A stretch of 5,057 bases of DNA from an uncultured Clostridia bacterium. GTDB lineage: Bacteria; Bacillota; Clostridia; Lachnospirales; Lachnospiraceae. Below the pieces are notes generated by a model that saw only the letters and a list, made by a program, of their open reading frames with translations, ran no database searches and had not been told where the DNA came from. A program made the position numbers and the translations under genes. How positions within the stretch are numbered: position 1 is the stretch's first letter; the number at the start of each line of letters is the position of its first letter. This document shows, one piece after another, positions 1 through 5,057 of this stretch. The stretch spans positions 1 to 5,057 of the forward strand of contig CALZBV010000178.1 of the NCBI GenBank assembly GCA_945622055.1, given 5' to 3'.

Positions 1-31
1 GTCAAAAGTAACAGACTTTCAGGCTTTTTTT
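1..31 (+). terminator. Possible right arm of an upstream terminator, cut by the window edge
   Basis: A run of seven T (25-31) follows a GC-containing segment ending in CAGGC at 20-24. This looks like the 3' half of an intrinsic terminator whose left arm would lie before base 1. A weak local hairpin (AAAGT at 5-9 with ACTTT at 15-19) also exists, but it stops five bases short of the T-run. The call rests mainly on the T-run and on the promoter that follows, so it is tentative. Confidence 0.25.
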
Positions 32-72
32 GTGGAAAACAACCAAAGAATACTTGCACAGCCAAAAAACTA

Positions 73-101
73 ATGAAATTTCCGCCCCGCTGTGTTACAA
101 T
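73..101 (+). promoter_or_regulatory. Predicted sigma-A promoter with extended -10 for the alpha-galactosidase operon
   Basis: The -10 hexamer TACAAT (96-101) matches TATAAT at 5 of 6 positions. It is preceded by TG at 93-94, giving an extended -10. A -35-like ATGAAA (73-78) matches TTGACA at 4 of 6 positions, with a 17-nt spacer. Transcription would start near 108, leaving a leader of about 38 nt before the ATG at 146. I see no convincing CcpA (cre) site. This is a motif match only. Confidence 0.55.
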
Positions 102-135
102 ACCATTAAGATTTCAATCAAATACTATTACATAT

Positions 136-140
136 GGAGG
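136..140 (+). promoter_or_regulatory. Ribosome-binding site that decides the alpha-galactosidase start
   Basis: GGAGG at 136-140 sits 5 nt before the ATG at 146. The alternative ATG at 134 overlaps this Shine-Dalgarno and has no comparable one of its own, so translation most likely begins at 146. Confidence 0.8.
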
Positions 141-145
141 TTACA

Positions 146-1315
146 ATGGAGAATTACCTTGGAATGCTCCCACCGATGGGGTGGAACTCTTGGAATACGT
201 TTACCTGGGATATCAACGAGACGCTGATTCGCGAGGTTGCTGATTTGTTTGTAAAAGAAGGCTATCGCGATGCCGGCTACAATTACATCGTCATCGATGA
301 CTGTTGGAGCCTTAAGGAACGCGACAAAAACGGTGCACTCGTTCCGGACCCGAACAAGTTTCCGAGCGGAATGAAGGCACTTTCCGATTACATCCACGAA
401 AGAGGAATGAAATTCGGTATGTATTCCTGTGCCGGAACACATACCTGTGCGGGTCACCCGGCCAGCTTTGAACACGAATTTGACGATGCTGCGCTTTTTG
501 CTTCCTGGGGTGTGGACTATTTAAAATACGACTATTGCTACAAGCCGAACAAGGTGGAGGGCGACCTTTTATACAAGCGTATGAGCATGGCACTCAAAAA
601 TTGCGGTCGTGACATCCTGTTTTCTGCCTGTAACTGGGGTGCAGACAACGTGTACCAGTGGATTCGTTCCTCGGGCGCGCATATGTACCGCTCTACCGGA
701 GACATCCAGGACAATTGGGATTCCATTAAAGCACTGGCGCTTTCCCAACTTGGAAAGGAATGCTACACCGGCTCCTTCTGTCACAATGACATGGACATGC
801 TCGTTGTCGGAATGTACGGCGGCAGCAACAACGATTTCATCAAAGCAGGCATTGGTGGCTGCACCGCAACGGAATACACAACGCATTTCGCTCTCTGGTG
901 TCTTATGGGCTCTCCGCTGATGATTGGCTGCGATATCCGTAAAGCAACCCCGGAAACGAAAGCACTCCTTCAGAACAAAGACCTGATTGCAATCAACCAG
1001 GATCTGGAATGCCGTGGTGCTTACCGCATCACTCCGCAGCCACAGTGGAATGCAGACGAAGAAAACTTCATTCTCGCAAAGCAACTGACCAACGGAGACC
1101 TTGCAATCGGCTTTTTTAACATGGGCGAAGGAAAACGCGAGCTTTCCTTAATGTTCTGGGATATGGGACTTCCGTATTCCTCGGATTACGCACTCTCCCT
1201 GTACGACTGCATTGAACACAAGGAGCTTGGTCTGTTTACCGAACGTTTTGCACCGGTTGTTGAACCGCATGGCTGTGTCGTTGTACGTGCAAAGCTCGTC
1301 AGGAAAAACGCATGA
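146..1315 (+). CDS. Intracellular GH27 alpha-galactosidase
   Basis: This 389-residue enzyme should hydrolyse terminal alpha-D-galactosyl linkages (melibiose, raffinose-type sugars, galactomannan fragments) by the retaining mechanism of glycoside hydrolase family 27. The sequence shows the N-terminal MGWNSWNTF signature (residues 11-19), the substrate-binding IDDCW (about 50-54), YLKYDYC with the likely nucleophile Asp129, and YRSTGDIQDNW with the likely acid/base Asp186. The (beta/alpha)8 barrel is followed by the usual C-terminal beta domain, starting after the NQDLECRG stretch. The length is normal for the family. No signal peptide or membrane segment is visible, so it should act in the cytoplasm on imported sugars. 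The start at 146 is chosen for GGAGG at 136-140. The stop overlaps the next gene. One oddity is CNWG at 162-165, where many family members have CEWG. Alternative GH27 activities, such as alpha-N-acetylgalactosaminidase or beta-L-arabinopyranosidase, cannot be excluded. Confidence 0.93.
   Translation: MENYLGMLPPMGWNSWNTFTWDINETLIREVADLFVKEGYRDAGYNYIVIDDCWSLKERDKNGALVPDPNKFPSGMKALSDYIHERGMKFGMYSCAGTHTCAGHPASFEHEFDDAALFASWGVDYLKYDYCYKPNKVEGDLLYKRMSMALKNCGRDILFSACNWGADNVYQWIRSSGAHMYRSTGDIQDNWDSIKALALSQLGKECYTGSFCHNDMDMLVVGMYGGSNNDFIKAGIGGCTATEYTTHFALWCLMGSPLMIGCDIRKATPETKALLQNKDLIAINQDLECRGAYRITPQPQWNADEENFILAKQLTNGDLAIGFFNMGEGKRELSLMFWDMGLPYSSDYALSLYDCIEHKELGLFTERFAPVVEPHGCVVVRAKLVRKNA
1301..1304 (+). 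promoter_or_regulatory. Ribosome-binding site of the zinc-ribbon gene, inside the galactosidase 3' end
   Basis: AGGA at 1301-1304 lies 7 nt before the ATG at 1312, within the last codons of the alpha-galactosidase gene. With the ATGA stop/start overlap at 1312-1315, it supports translational coupling and fixes the start of the downstream gene. Confidence 0.55.
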
Positions 1316-1608
1316 GTACGGAGCCTTCCTTTTTTGCAAGACCCTCTGCAATTGATACCGCACGCGCTGCTTCTGCAAATGGTGACAGGAAGTCTTCGGG
1401 CAAAGCTCCTGATTCCCTGCACTGCATCCTCTGCCAAAAAAAGCTCACAGCAGATGAAAAAGCAATCAACCTCAAGTTAATCTCACGCACGGTTACGACA
1501 TTTTACTGTATGGACTGTCTCGGGAAAAAGCTGGGTTGCGGACGCGAACCGATTGAAGAACGGATACGGTACTACCGTGAATCCGGGGAATGTACGTTAT
1601 TCCGGTAA
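1312..1608 (+). CDS. Small uncharacterised protein with a two-CxxC zinc ribbon
   Basis: The function of this 98-residue protein is unknown. Residues 1-35 are rich in Ser, Ala, Arg and Lys and look disordered. Residues 38-76 form a probable zinc ribbon: CxxC at 38/41, 24 intervening residues, CxxC at 66/69, plus Cys76. A charged, probably helical segment follows (IEERIRYYRE, 80-90), and the protein ends in GECTLFR with a sixth Cys at 94. Four cysteines in two CxxC pairs is the classical geometry for binding one Zn ion, seen in nucleic-acid-binding or protein-interaction modules. The ATG overlaps the alpha-galactosidase stop as ATGA, with AGGA 7 nt upstream, so the two genes are almost certainly co-transcribed and translationally coupled. 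A hairpin terminator follows within 50 nt. A regulatory or adaptor role is possible, but nothing in the sequence proves it. The periodic Cys spacing and the coupling argue that it is a real gene. Confidence 0.75.
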   Translation: MSTEPSFFARPSAIDTARAASANGDRKSSGKAPDSLHCILCQKKLTADEKAINLKLISRTVTTFYCMDCLGKKLGCGREPIEERIRYYRESGECTLFR

Positions 1609-1652
1609 GCAGGACAAAAGAAGGAAACGTTGCTATAAAAGCGTTTTCACGC

Positions 1653-1701
1653 AAAAAACACCTGGTCGAACTATTTTGTTGTGGTTCGTCAGGTGCTTTT
1701 T
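1653..1701. terminator. Bidirectional intrinsic terminator between convergent genes
   Basis: The left arm 1659-1671 (CACCTGGTCGAAC) pairs with 1684-1695 (GTTCGTCAGGTG). This gives 12 pairs, including one G-T wobble and one bulged T (1666), around a 12-nt loop (1672-1683). Five T (1697-1701) follow on the plus strand. Six A at 1653-1658 provide a T-run on the minus strand. It can therefore end the alpha-galactosidase/zinc-ribbon operon (stop at 1608) and also tepA (stop at 1781), which reads towards it. Confidence 0.8.
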
Positions 1702-1780
1702 CCTTTTGGGCAGCTATCATTACAGTATCGGCTTTCGTCACTTCTAAGCTTTTGCTGATTTGGACTTCAAAAGGGCGATT

Positions 1781-2494
1781 TTATCTGCCGTTTTCCTGCA
1801 TCATCCCGCGCAGTTTTGCAATCGCGTCACAGATTCCCCCGACCTGGTCAATCATGCCCTCTCTGACTGCATCTTCCCCGACTAAAATCGTACCGAGATC
1901 CTTCGTCAGCTGCCCTGCATTCAGCATCATTTCTTCCATGCGCGCACGCTTTACCCCGCTGTGACTTTCCACAAAGCCTGTGATGCGGTCCTGAATCCTC
2001 TGGAAATAATCGTATGTCTGCGGCGCACCGATAATCATACCGCTCATACGTACCGGATGCACCAGCATTGTACCGGTCGGTACGATAAAGGAATAATTCG
2101 TGGAAACAGCAAGCGGAACCGCAATTGAATGAGCACCGCCAAGTACCAGGGATACCGTAGGCTTAGACAGCGATGCCACCATTTCCGCAATTGCGAGACC
2201 ACTCTCGACATCTCCACCCATCGTATTCAGCAAAAGCAAAAGACCGCCAATGCGTGCATCTGCCTCAACCTGTGCGAGCTGTGGCAGTACATGCTCATAT
2301 TTTGTTGTTTTCAAATTCTGTGCCGAGCATTCATGTCCCTCGATTTCTCCAATGATACAAAGCACATGCAGCTTCTTTCCATATTCCTCCGGCGCACAAT
2401 CTCCCTCCAGGTCGATTTGTCCAAATTCCGAAATGGAATCCTCCCTTTGCTTCTGAATATCCAGTTCATACTGGTTCTCATTTTTCCGGCCCAT
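1781..2494 (-). CDS. tepA: TepA-like ClpP-fold serine peptidase
   Basis: This 237-residue protein belongs to the ClpP/crotonase-fold serine peptidases and resembles Bacillus subtilis TepA (translocation-enhancing protein), which is linked to protein export and signal-peptide turnover. The N-terminal 35 residues are polar. The core follows with IIGEIEGHE (about 47-55) and TTKYEHVLPQL (63-73). The oxyanion-hole-like NTMGGDVESGLA is at about 90-101, and SKPTVSLVLGGAHSIAVPLA carries the probable nucleophile Ser123. MLVHPVRMSG carries His146, and LTKDLGT carries Asp199 as the likely third triad member. Unlike canonical ClpP, it has a TepA-type long N-terminus and GGAHSI instead of the usual ClpP serine motif. 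No signal peptide is visible, so it is probably cytoplasmic or membrane-associated. The ATG at 2494 is chosen because AAGGAGG lies 5 nt upstream. An in-frame TTG at 2512 would put that site inside the gene. It has its own candidate promoter, and the sulfhydrylase terminator lies upstream. Confidence 0.9.
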   Translation of the reverse strand: MGRKNENQYELDIQKQREDSISEFGQIDLEGDCAPEEYGKKLHVLCIIGEIEGHECSAQNLKTTKYEHVLPQLAQVEADARIGGLLLLLNTMGGDVESGLAIAEMVASLSKPTVSLVLGGAHSIAVPLAVSTNYSFIVPTGTMLVHPVRMSGMIIGAPQTYDYFQRIQDRITGFVESHSGVKRARMEEMMLNAGQLTKDLGTILVGEDAVREGMIDQVGGICDAIAKLRGMMQENGR

Positions 2495-2499
2495 ACCTG

Positions 2500-2506
2500 C
2501 CTCCTT
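2500..2506 (-). promoter_or_regulatory. Ribosome-binding site that decides the tepA start
   Basis: On the minus strand AAGGAGG (2506 to 2500) lies 5 nt before the ATG at 2494. It is close to a perfect anti-16S match and rules out the upstream in-frame TTG at 2512 as the main start. Confidence 0.85.
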
Positions 2507-2517
2507 ACTCAAGCATT

Positions 2518-2536
2518 CGGTCTGATGATGAGACCG
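2518..2536. repeat. Short inverted repeat, operator-like, before tepA
   Basis: CGGTCT (2518-2523) and AGACCG (2531-2536) form a perfect 6-bp dyad around a 7-nt centre (gatgatg). It overlaps the candidate tepA -10 and start point. It could be a repressor site or a small leader hairpin, and a dyad this short can also arise by chance. Confidence 0.4.
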
Positions 2537-2556
2537 TCATACCTAAGTTTTGCCAA
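2528..2556 (-). promoter_or_regulatory. Candidate tepA promoter
   Basis: On the minus strand a -35 TTGGCA (2556-2551, 5 of 6 matches to TTGACA) is followed after 17 nt by TCTCAT (2533-2528, 4 of 6 matches to TATAAT). Transcription would start near 2521, giving a leader of about 27 nt. A promoter is expected here because a strong terminator separates tepA from the gene upstream. The -10 is mediocre, so the call is tentative. Confidence 0.4.
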
Positions 2557-2573
2557 AGCAAAGAAAAATATAC

Positions 2574-2603
2574 AAAAAAGAGGACAGCTTCCTGTCCCCT
2601 TTT
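2574..2603 (-). terminator. Intrinsic terminator of the O-acetylhomoserine sulfhydrylase gene
   Basis: Read on the minus strand, GGGGACAG (2599-2592) pairs with CTGTCCTC (2587-2580) over a 4-nt GAAG loop, with one G-T wobble. Six T (2579-2574) follow. Flanking AAAA/TTTT pairs extend the stem. It lies about 45 nt past the sulfhydrylase stop at 2649 and before tepA, so it separates the two genes. On the plus strand it has only a short four-T tail. Confidence 0.85.
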
Positions 2604-2648
2604 CAAGACCTCATGGTAAGTGATGCAATAAAGCTATCAAAACAAATC

Positions 2649-3929
2649 TTAGCAATTCACCTGCTCTAGCGCCTGTGCAATGTCTGCAATCAGATCCTCT
2701 GCATTTTCAATGCCGACCGAAAGACGTATCAAATCCGGCTGAACGCCTGCCTCAAGAAGCTGCTCCTCACTCATCTGACGATGCGTGTGGCTTGCCGGGT
2801 GAAGCAGACAGGTCTTTGCATCTGCAACATGCGTTACAATGGAGATAAGCTTCAGATGGTCCATGAAGGCGATAGAAGCCTCTCTTCCGCCCTTAATTCC
2901 AAAGGAAAGAACACCGCAGGTACCCTTCGGCATATACTTCTTTGCAAGCTCATGGTACTCATCCCCCGGAAGATCCGCATAATGTACCCATGCAACCTTA
3001 TCGTGCGCCTGTAAATACTTTGCAATCGTAAGTGCATTTGCACAGTGACGTTCCATACGGATATGCAGGGATTCCAGACCGAGATTCAGGTAGAAGGAAT
3101 TCTGCGGAGACGGAATGGAACCGAAGTCACGCATCAGCTGGGAGGTAGCCTTTGTAATGTAAGCAGCCTTTCCGAAACGCTCTGCATACACAATGCCATG
3201 ATAGGACTCATCCGGAGTCGTAAGTCCCGGGAACTTGTCCGCATGTGCCAGCCAGTCAAAGTTTCCGCTGTCAACGATACATCCGCCCACTGCAGTTGCA
3301 TGTCCATCCATATACTTTGTCGTGGAATGGGTTACAATATCAGCACCCCACTCGAACGGACGGCAGTTAATCGGAGTAGCAAACGTATTGTCTACAATCA
3401 GCGGAACCCCGTGGAAATGCGCCAGTCTCGCAAATTTCTCAAAATCAAATACCGAAACGGTCGGATTCGTAATGGACTCACCAAACACAAGCTTTGTATT
3501 CGGTCTGAAATATTTTGCAAGCTCCTCCTCCGGAAGCGTCTGGTCAACAAACGTACACTCAATCCCCATCTTCTTCATCGTAACACCGAAAAGATTGTAC
3601 GTACCGCCGTAAATGGAGGAAGACGCAATAAAGTGGTCTCCTGCTTCACAAATATTAAATACAGCATAGAAATTGGCTGCCTGGCCGGAGGATGTAAGCA
3701 TTGCAGCAACACCGCCCTCCAAAGCGCAAATCTTAGCTGCTACGGCATCATTCGTCGGGTTTGCCAGTCTTGTGTAAAAATAGCCGTCTGCCTCAAGGTC
3801 AAACAACTTTCCCATCTCATCACTGGTGTCATACTTAAACGTGGTTGTCTGGGTAATCGGCACCTGTCTTGCCTCTCCCTTCCCCGGTTTCCAGCCTTCA
3901 TGAAGGCATTTTGTTTCAATACTGCTCAT
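2649..3929 (-). CDS. metY: O-acetylhomoserine sulfhydrylase (homocysteine synthase), PLP-dependent
   Basis: This 426-residue cytoplasmic enzyme of the Cys/Met-metabolism PLP family should make homocysteine from O-acetyl-L-homoserine and sulfide, the direct-sulfhydrylation route to methionine. Visible features are YFYTRLANPT (51-60, Tyr/Arg that contact the PLP phosphate of the partner subunit), SSGQAA (80-85), and IYGGTYNLF with Tyr107 stacking on PLP. DNTFATP carries Asp180, HSTTKYMDGH carries the PLP-binding Lys205, and IRLSVGIE has Arg402 for the substrate carboxylate. The segment FPGLTTPDESYHGIVY (233-248) is typical of the MetY branch rather than of cystathionine gamma-synthase or gamma-lyase. 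The length also fits MetY. Start at 3929: AAAGGAG lies 6 nt upstream and the protein begins with the usual MetY N-terminus. A longer frame back to 4028 would run through the promoter and into the neighbouring gene. It has its own promoter and terminator. A related activity, such as methionine gamma-lyase, is less likely. Confidence 0.92.
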   Translation of the reverse strand: MSSIETKCLHEGWKPGKGEARQVPITQTTTFKYDTSDEMGKLFDLEADGYFYTRLANPTNDAVAAKICALEGGVAAMLTSSGQAANFYAVFNICEAGDHFIASSSIYGGTYNLFGVTMKKMGIECTFVDQTLPEEELAKYFRPNTKLVFGESITNPTVSVFDFEKFARLAHFHGVPLIVDNTFATPINCRPFEWGADIVTHSTTKYMDGHATAVGGCIVDSGNFDWLAHADKFPGLTTPDESYHGIVYAERFGKAAYITKATSQLMRDFGSIPSPQNSFYLNLGLESLHIRMERHCANALTIAKYLQAHDKVAWVHYADLPGDEYHELAKKYMPKGTCGVLSFGIKGGREASIAFMDHLKLISIVTHVADAKTCLLHPASHTHRQMSEEQLLEAGVQPDLIRLSVGIENAEDLIADIAQALEQVNC

Positions 3930-3935
3930 ATAAAA

Positions 3936-3942
3936 CTCCTTT
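3936..3942 (-). promoter_or_regulatory. Ribosome-binding site that decides the metY start
   Basis: On the minus strand AAAGGAG (3942 to 3936) lies 6 nt before the ATG at 3929. This selects 3929 over the in-frame ATG at 4028. Confidence 0.85.
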
Positions 3943-3966
3943 CGTTCATTCAAACATTTTGTGTTG

Positions 3967-3995
3967 ATTATAACGCGTCCCACGCAAAATCGCAA
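3967..3995 (-). promoter_or_regulatory. metY promoter, near-consensus sigma-A type
   Basis: On the minus strand TTGCGA (3995-3990, 4 of 6 matches to TTGACA) is followed by exactly 17 nt and a perfect TATAAT (3972-3967). Transcription should begin near 3960, giving a leader of only about 30 nt. That is too short for a SAM riboswitch or T-box. The promoter starts about 20 nt past the stop of the upstream M16 gene. Confidence 0.8.
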
Positions 3996-4015
3996 GTAGC
4001 TACGCCTCACTTGTT

Positions 4016-5057
4016 TTAATACCGGCATTCCAGCTTTTCAAAACGCCTCTGAATCCGTCTTGCCGCCCCTGAAATCTCCCCTACAAGACAGACGCTCATC
4101 TGCTCCTCACAAAGAATCTGCTCCGCATATTCCTTCACTTGCTCTGCCGTTACTGCATCAATATTACTCTGATTCTCCTCCTGTGAAATAACTCTTCCCC
4201 GAAGCAGCACGCTTCTTCCGTTTCCTTCCATACGGCTTTGCACACTTTCTCCGGAAAGAATCGTTTCCGTTCGGATCAACGACTTATGCGTTGCCAGTGT
4301 CTTTTCGGAAATCAACGTATTTTTCAGGCTTTCACAAACCTTAAGTACATTGTCAAACACAGCCCCGGTCTGCCCCGGTGCGCTTACCGCATCAATATGA
4401 ACCAGACCCTCCCTTGCATACGGACACCCATAAGAATATACCGTATAAGCCAATCCCTCTTCCTCCCGGATTTTCTGAAACAGAAGAGAGTTGTTGCTTC
4501 CGCCGAGAATGGACTGAAACACGGCCGCCGTGTATCTCCGCTTATCCAGGTAGGAAATCCCTGGAAATACAAGGTTCATATGAATCTGTGAGGTATCTCT
4601 TTTTACAGTGCTGAAGCTTCTCGTATACAATGCCTTGCTCCGGTTCTCCAAAAGCCCGGTTGCCATAGCTTTGTCCCTTTCAAAATATCGCCCATAGCGT
4701 CCGTCCGGACGAAAACCTTCCTGCTTTAGCCGGGCAGAGATTCCCTGTCCTTCCGGACAAAAAAACTGCGAAAGCTGCCAAAGCACTGCCTCCCGGTCAA
4801 AACAGCCTGCAACGGAAAGTACCATGCGCTCCGGAAGATAATGCTTCCGGTGAAAATTCAGTAACTGCTCTCTGGTAAAGCTTCGAACGACACCCTTGGT
4901 ACCGGATATCTGAAAACCAAGCGGATGCGTTCGAAAGACGCGTTTCTGTAAAAGCTCATGCACCAGGTCATCCGGCGAATCATTGTACATGTCGATTTCT
5001 TCCAGTACCACGCTTTTTTCCTTTGCCAGCGTATCCTTTGAAAAAACAGAATGAAAC
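4016..5057 (-). CDS. M16-family zinc peptidase, MlpA/YmxG-like, 5' end outside the window
   Basis: The frame is open to the window edge and gives 346 C-terminal residues. About 100 N-terminal residues, with the HxxEH zinc motif, must lie beyond base 5057. M16B peptidases are processing-type zinc enzymes related to mitochondrial processing peptidase. VVLEEIDMYNDSPDD (residues 16-30 of the visible part) carries the downstream zinc-ligand Glu, most likely residue 20. HPLGFQISGT (44-53) and FTREQLLNFHRKHYLPERMVLSVAG (60-84) are typical of the first domain. The second domain has GGSNNSLLFQKIREEEGLAY (185-204), with the conserved Arg/Tyr pair at about 197 and 204. ESVQSRMEGNGR, near the C-terminus, resembles Bacillus MlpA (YmxG). 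No terminator separates its stop from the metY promoter, so some readthrough into metY is possible. A GTG at 5011 is in frame, but it sits inside a conserved block and is not the start. Confidence 0.88.
   Translation of the reverse strand, partial: FHSVFSKDTLAKEKSVVLEEIDMYNDSPDDLVHELLQKRVFRTHPLGFQISGTKGVVRSFTREQLLNFHRKHYLPERMVLSVAGCFDREAVLWQLSQFFCPEGQGISARLKQEGFRPDGRYGRYFERDKAMATGLLENRSKALYTRSFSTVKRDTSQIHMNLVFPGISYLDKRRYTAAVFQSILGGSNNSLLFQKIREEEGLAYTVYSYGCPYAREGLVHIDAVSAPGQTGAVFDNVLKVCESLKNTLISEKTLATHKSLIRTETILSGESVQSRMEGNGRSVLLRGRVISQEENQSNIDAVTAEQVKEYAEQILCEEQMSVCLVGEISGAARRIQRRFEKLECRY

Noticed and set aside
134..145. An alpha-galactosidase start 4 codons upstream (ATG at 134)
   Set aside because: It overlaps the GGAGG at 136-140, which is correctly spaced for the ATG at 146.
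569..1084. A 171-codon open frame on the minus strand within the alpha-galactosidase gene
   Set aside because: It is antisense to a conserved catalytic region and shows no family motifs, no ribosome-binding site and no promoter.
1493..1741. A possible small gene after tepA on the minus strand, considered because B. subtilis has ylzJ there
   Set aside because: It runs through the terminator hairpin and antisense to the zinc-ribbon gene, has a GTG start with a weak ribosome-binding site, and does not resemble YlzJ.
1590..1964. A 124-codon plus-strand frame crossing the convergent terminator
   Set aside because: It spans the hairpin and then runs antisense to the tepA 3' end. No ribosome-binding site or domain is visible.
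2495..2512. A TTG start adding 6 residues to TepA
   Set aside because: The strong AAGGAGG would lie inside the gene and is ideally placed for the ATG at 2494.
4000..4015. A terminator between the M16 gene and metY
   Set aside because: AAGTGAG/CTACTT in this gap can form only a short bulged stem with no T-run after it.
3045..4019. A 324-codon open frame on the plus strand, antisense to metY
   Set aside because: It is the mirror of a clear PLP-enzyme gene. Its translation is rich in Arg, Cys, Ser and His, shows no recognisable domain and lacks a ribosome-binding site. Codon bias of the real gene explains the missing stops.
3930..4028. An upstream ATG adding 33 residues to the sulfhydrylase
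   Set aside because: The extension runs through the TATAAT promoter and overlaps the end of the M16 gene. The family N-terminus begins at 3929, after a good ribosome-binding site.
4009..5011. The M16 gene as a complete short protein starting at GTG 5011
   Set aside because: The frame continues without a stop to base 5057, and the GTG falls within the conserved block holding the zinc-ligand Glu. The gene is cut by the window rather than truncated.

Overview
The window reads as a chromosomal segment of a low-to-mid GC Gram-positive bacterium. It is most likely a gut-type Clostridia member (Lachnospiraceae-like), but that is an inference. The reasons are strong GGAGG/AAGGAGG ribosome-binding sites about 5-6 nt before the starts, sigma-A-type promoters, a TepA-type ClpP-fold protease known from Firmicutes, and an intracellular GH27 glycosidase of the kind common in gut Firmicutes. 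There is no sign of a mobile element, CRISPR array, tRNA or rRNA, and I recognise no wholly new defence or biosynthetic system.

Left part, plus strand (1-1608): a possible upstream terminator remnant, a credible extended -10 promoter, then a family 27 alpha-galactosidase (146-1315). Its stop codon overlaps the ATG of a small, uncharacterised two-CxxC zinc-ribbon protein (1312-1608) in an ATGA junction. The pair looks like a translationally coupled two-gene operon for using alpha-galactosides taken up by the cell. It ends at a hairpin (1653-1701) that has T-runs on both strands and can also serve the convergent gene to its right.

Right part, minus strand (1781-5057), reading right to left: a zinc-dependent M16 peptidase whose 5' end lies outside the window (4016-5057), an O-acetylhomoserine sulfhydrylase (2649-3929) and a TepA-like serine peptidase (1781-2494). 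The sulfhydrylase has its own near-consensus promoter (TATAAT with a 17-nt spacer) and its own strong terminator (2574-2603). tepA follows with a separate candidate promoter whose -10 lies inside a short dyad. These minus-strand genes are therefore probably separate transcription units rather than one operon. An M16 peptidase gene (mlpA/ymxG) and tepA also lie close together in Bacillus subtilis, so the sulfhydrylase may be an insertion into an older neighbourhood.

Three genes have longer in-frame starts than the ones chosen here. In each case a Shine-Dalgarno sequence decides for the shorter start. The most useful open points are the role of the zinc-ribbon protein coupled to the glycosidase, an Asn where classical alpha-galactosidases usually have a substrate-recognising Glu, and the dyad over the tepA promoter.
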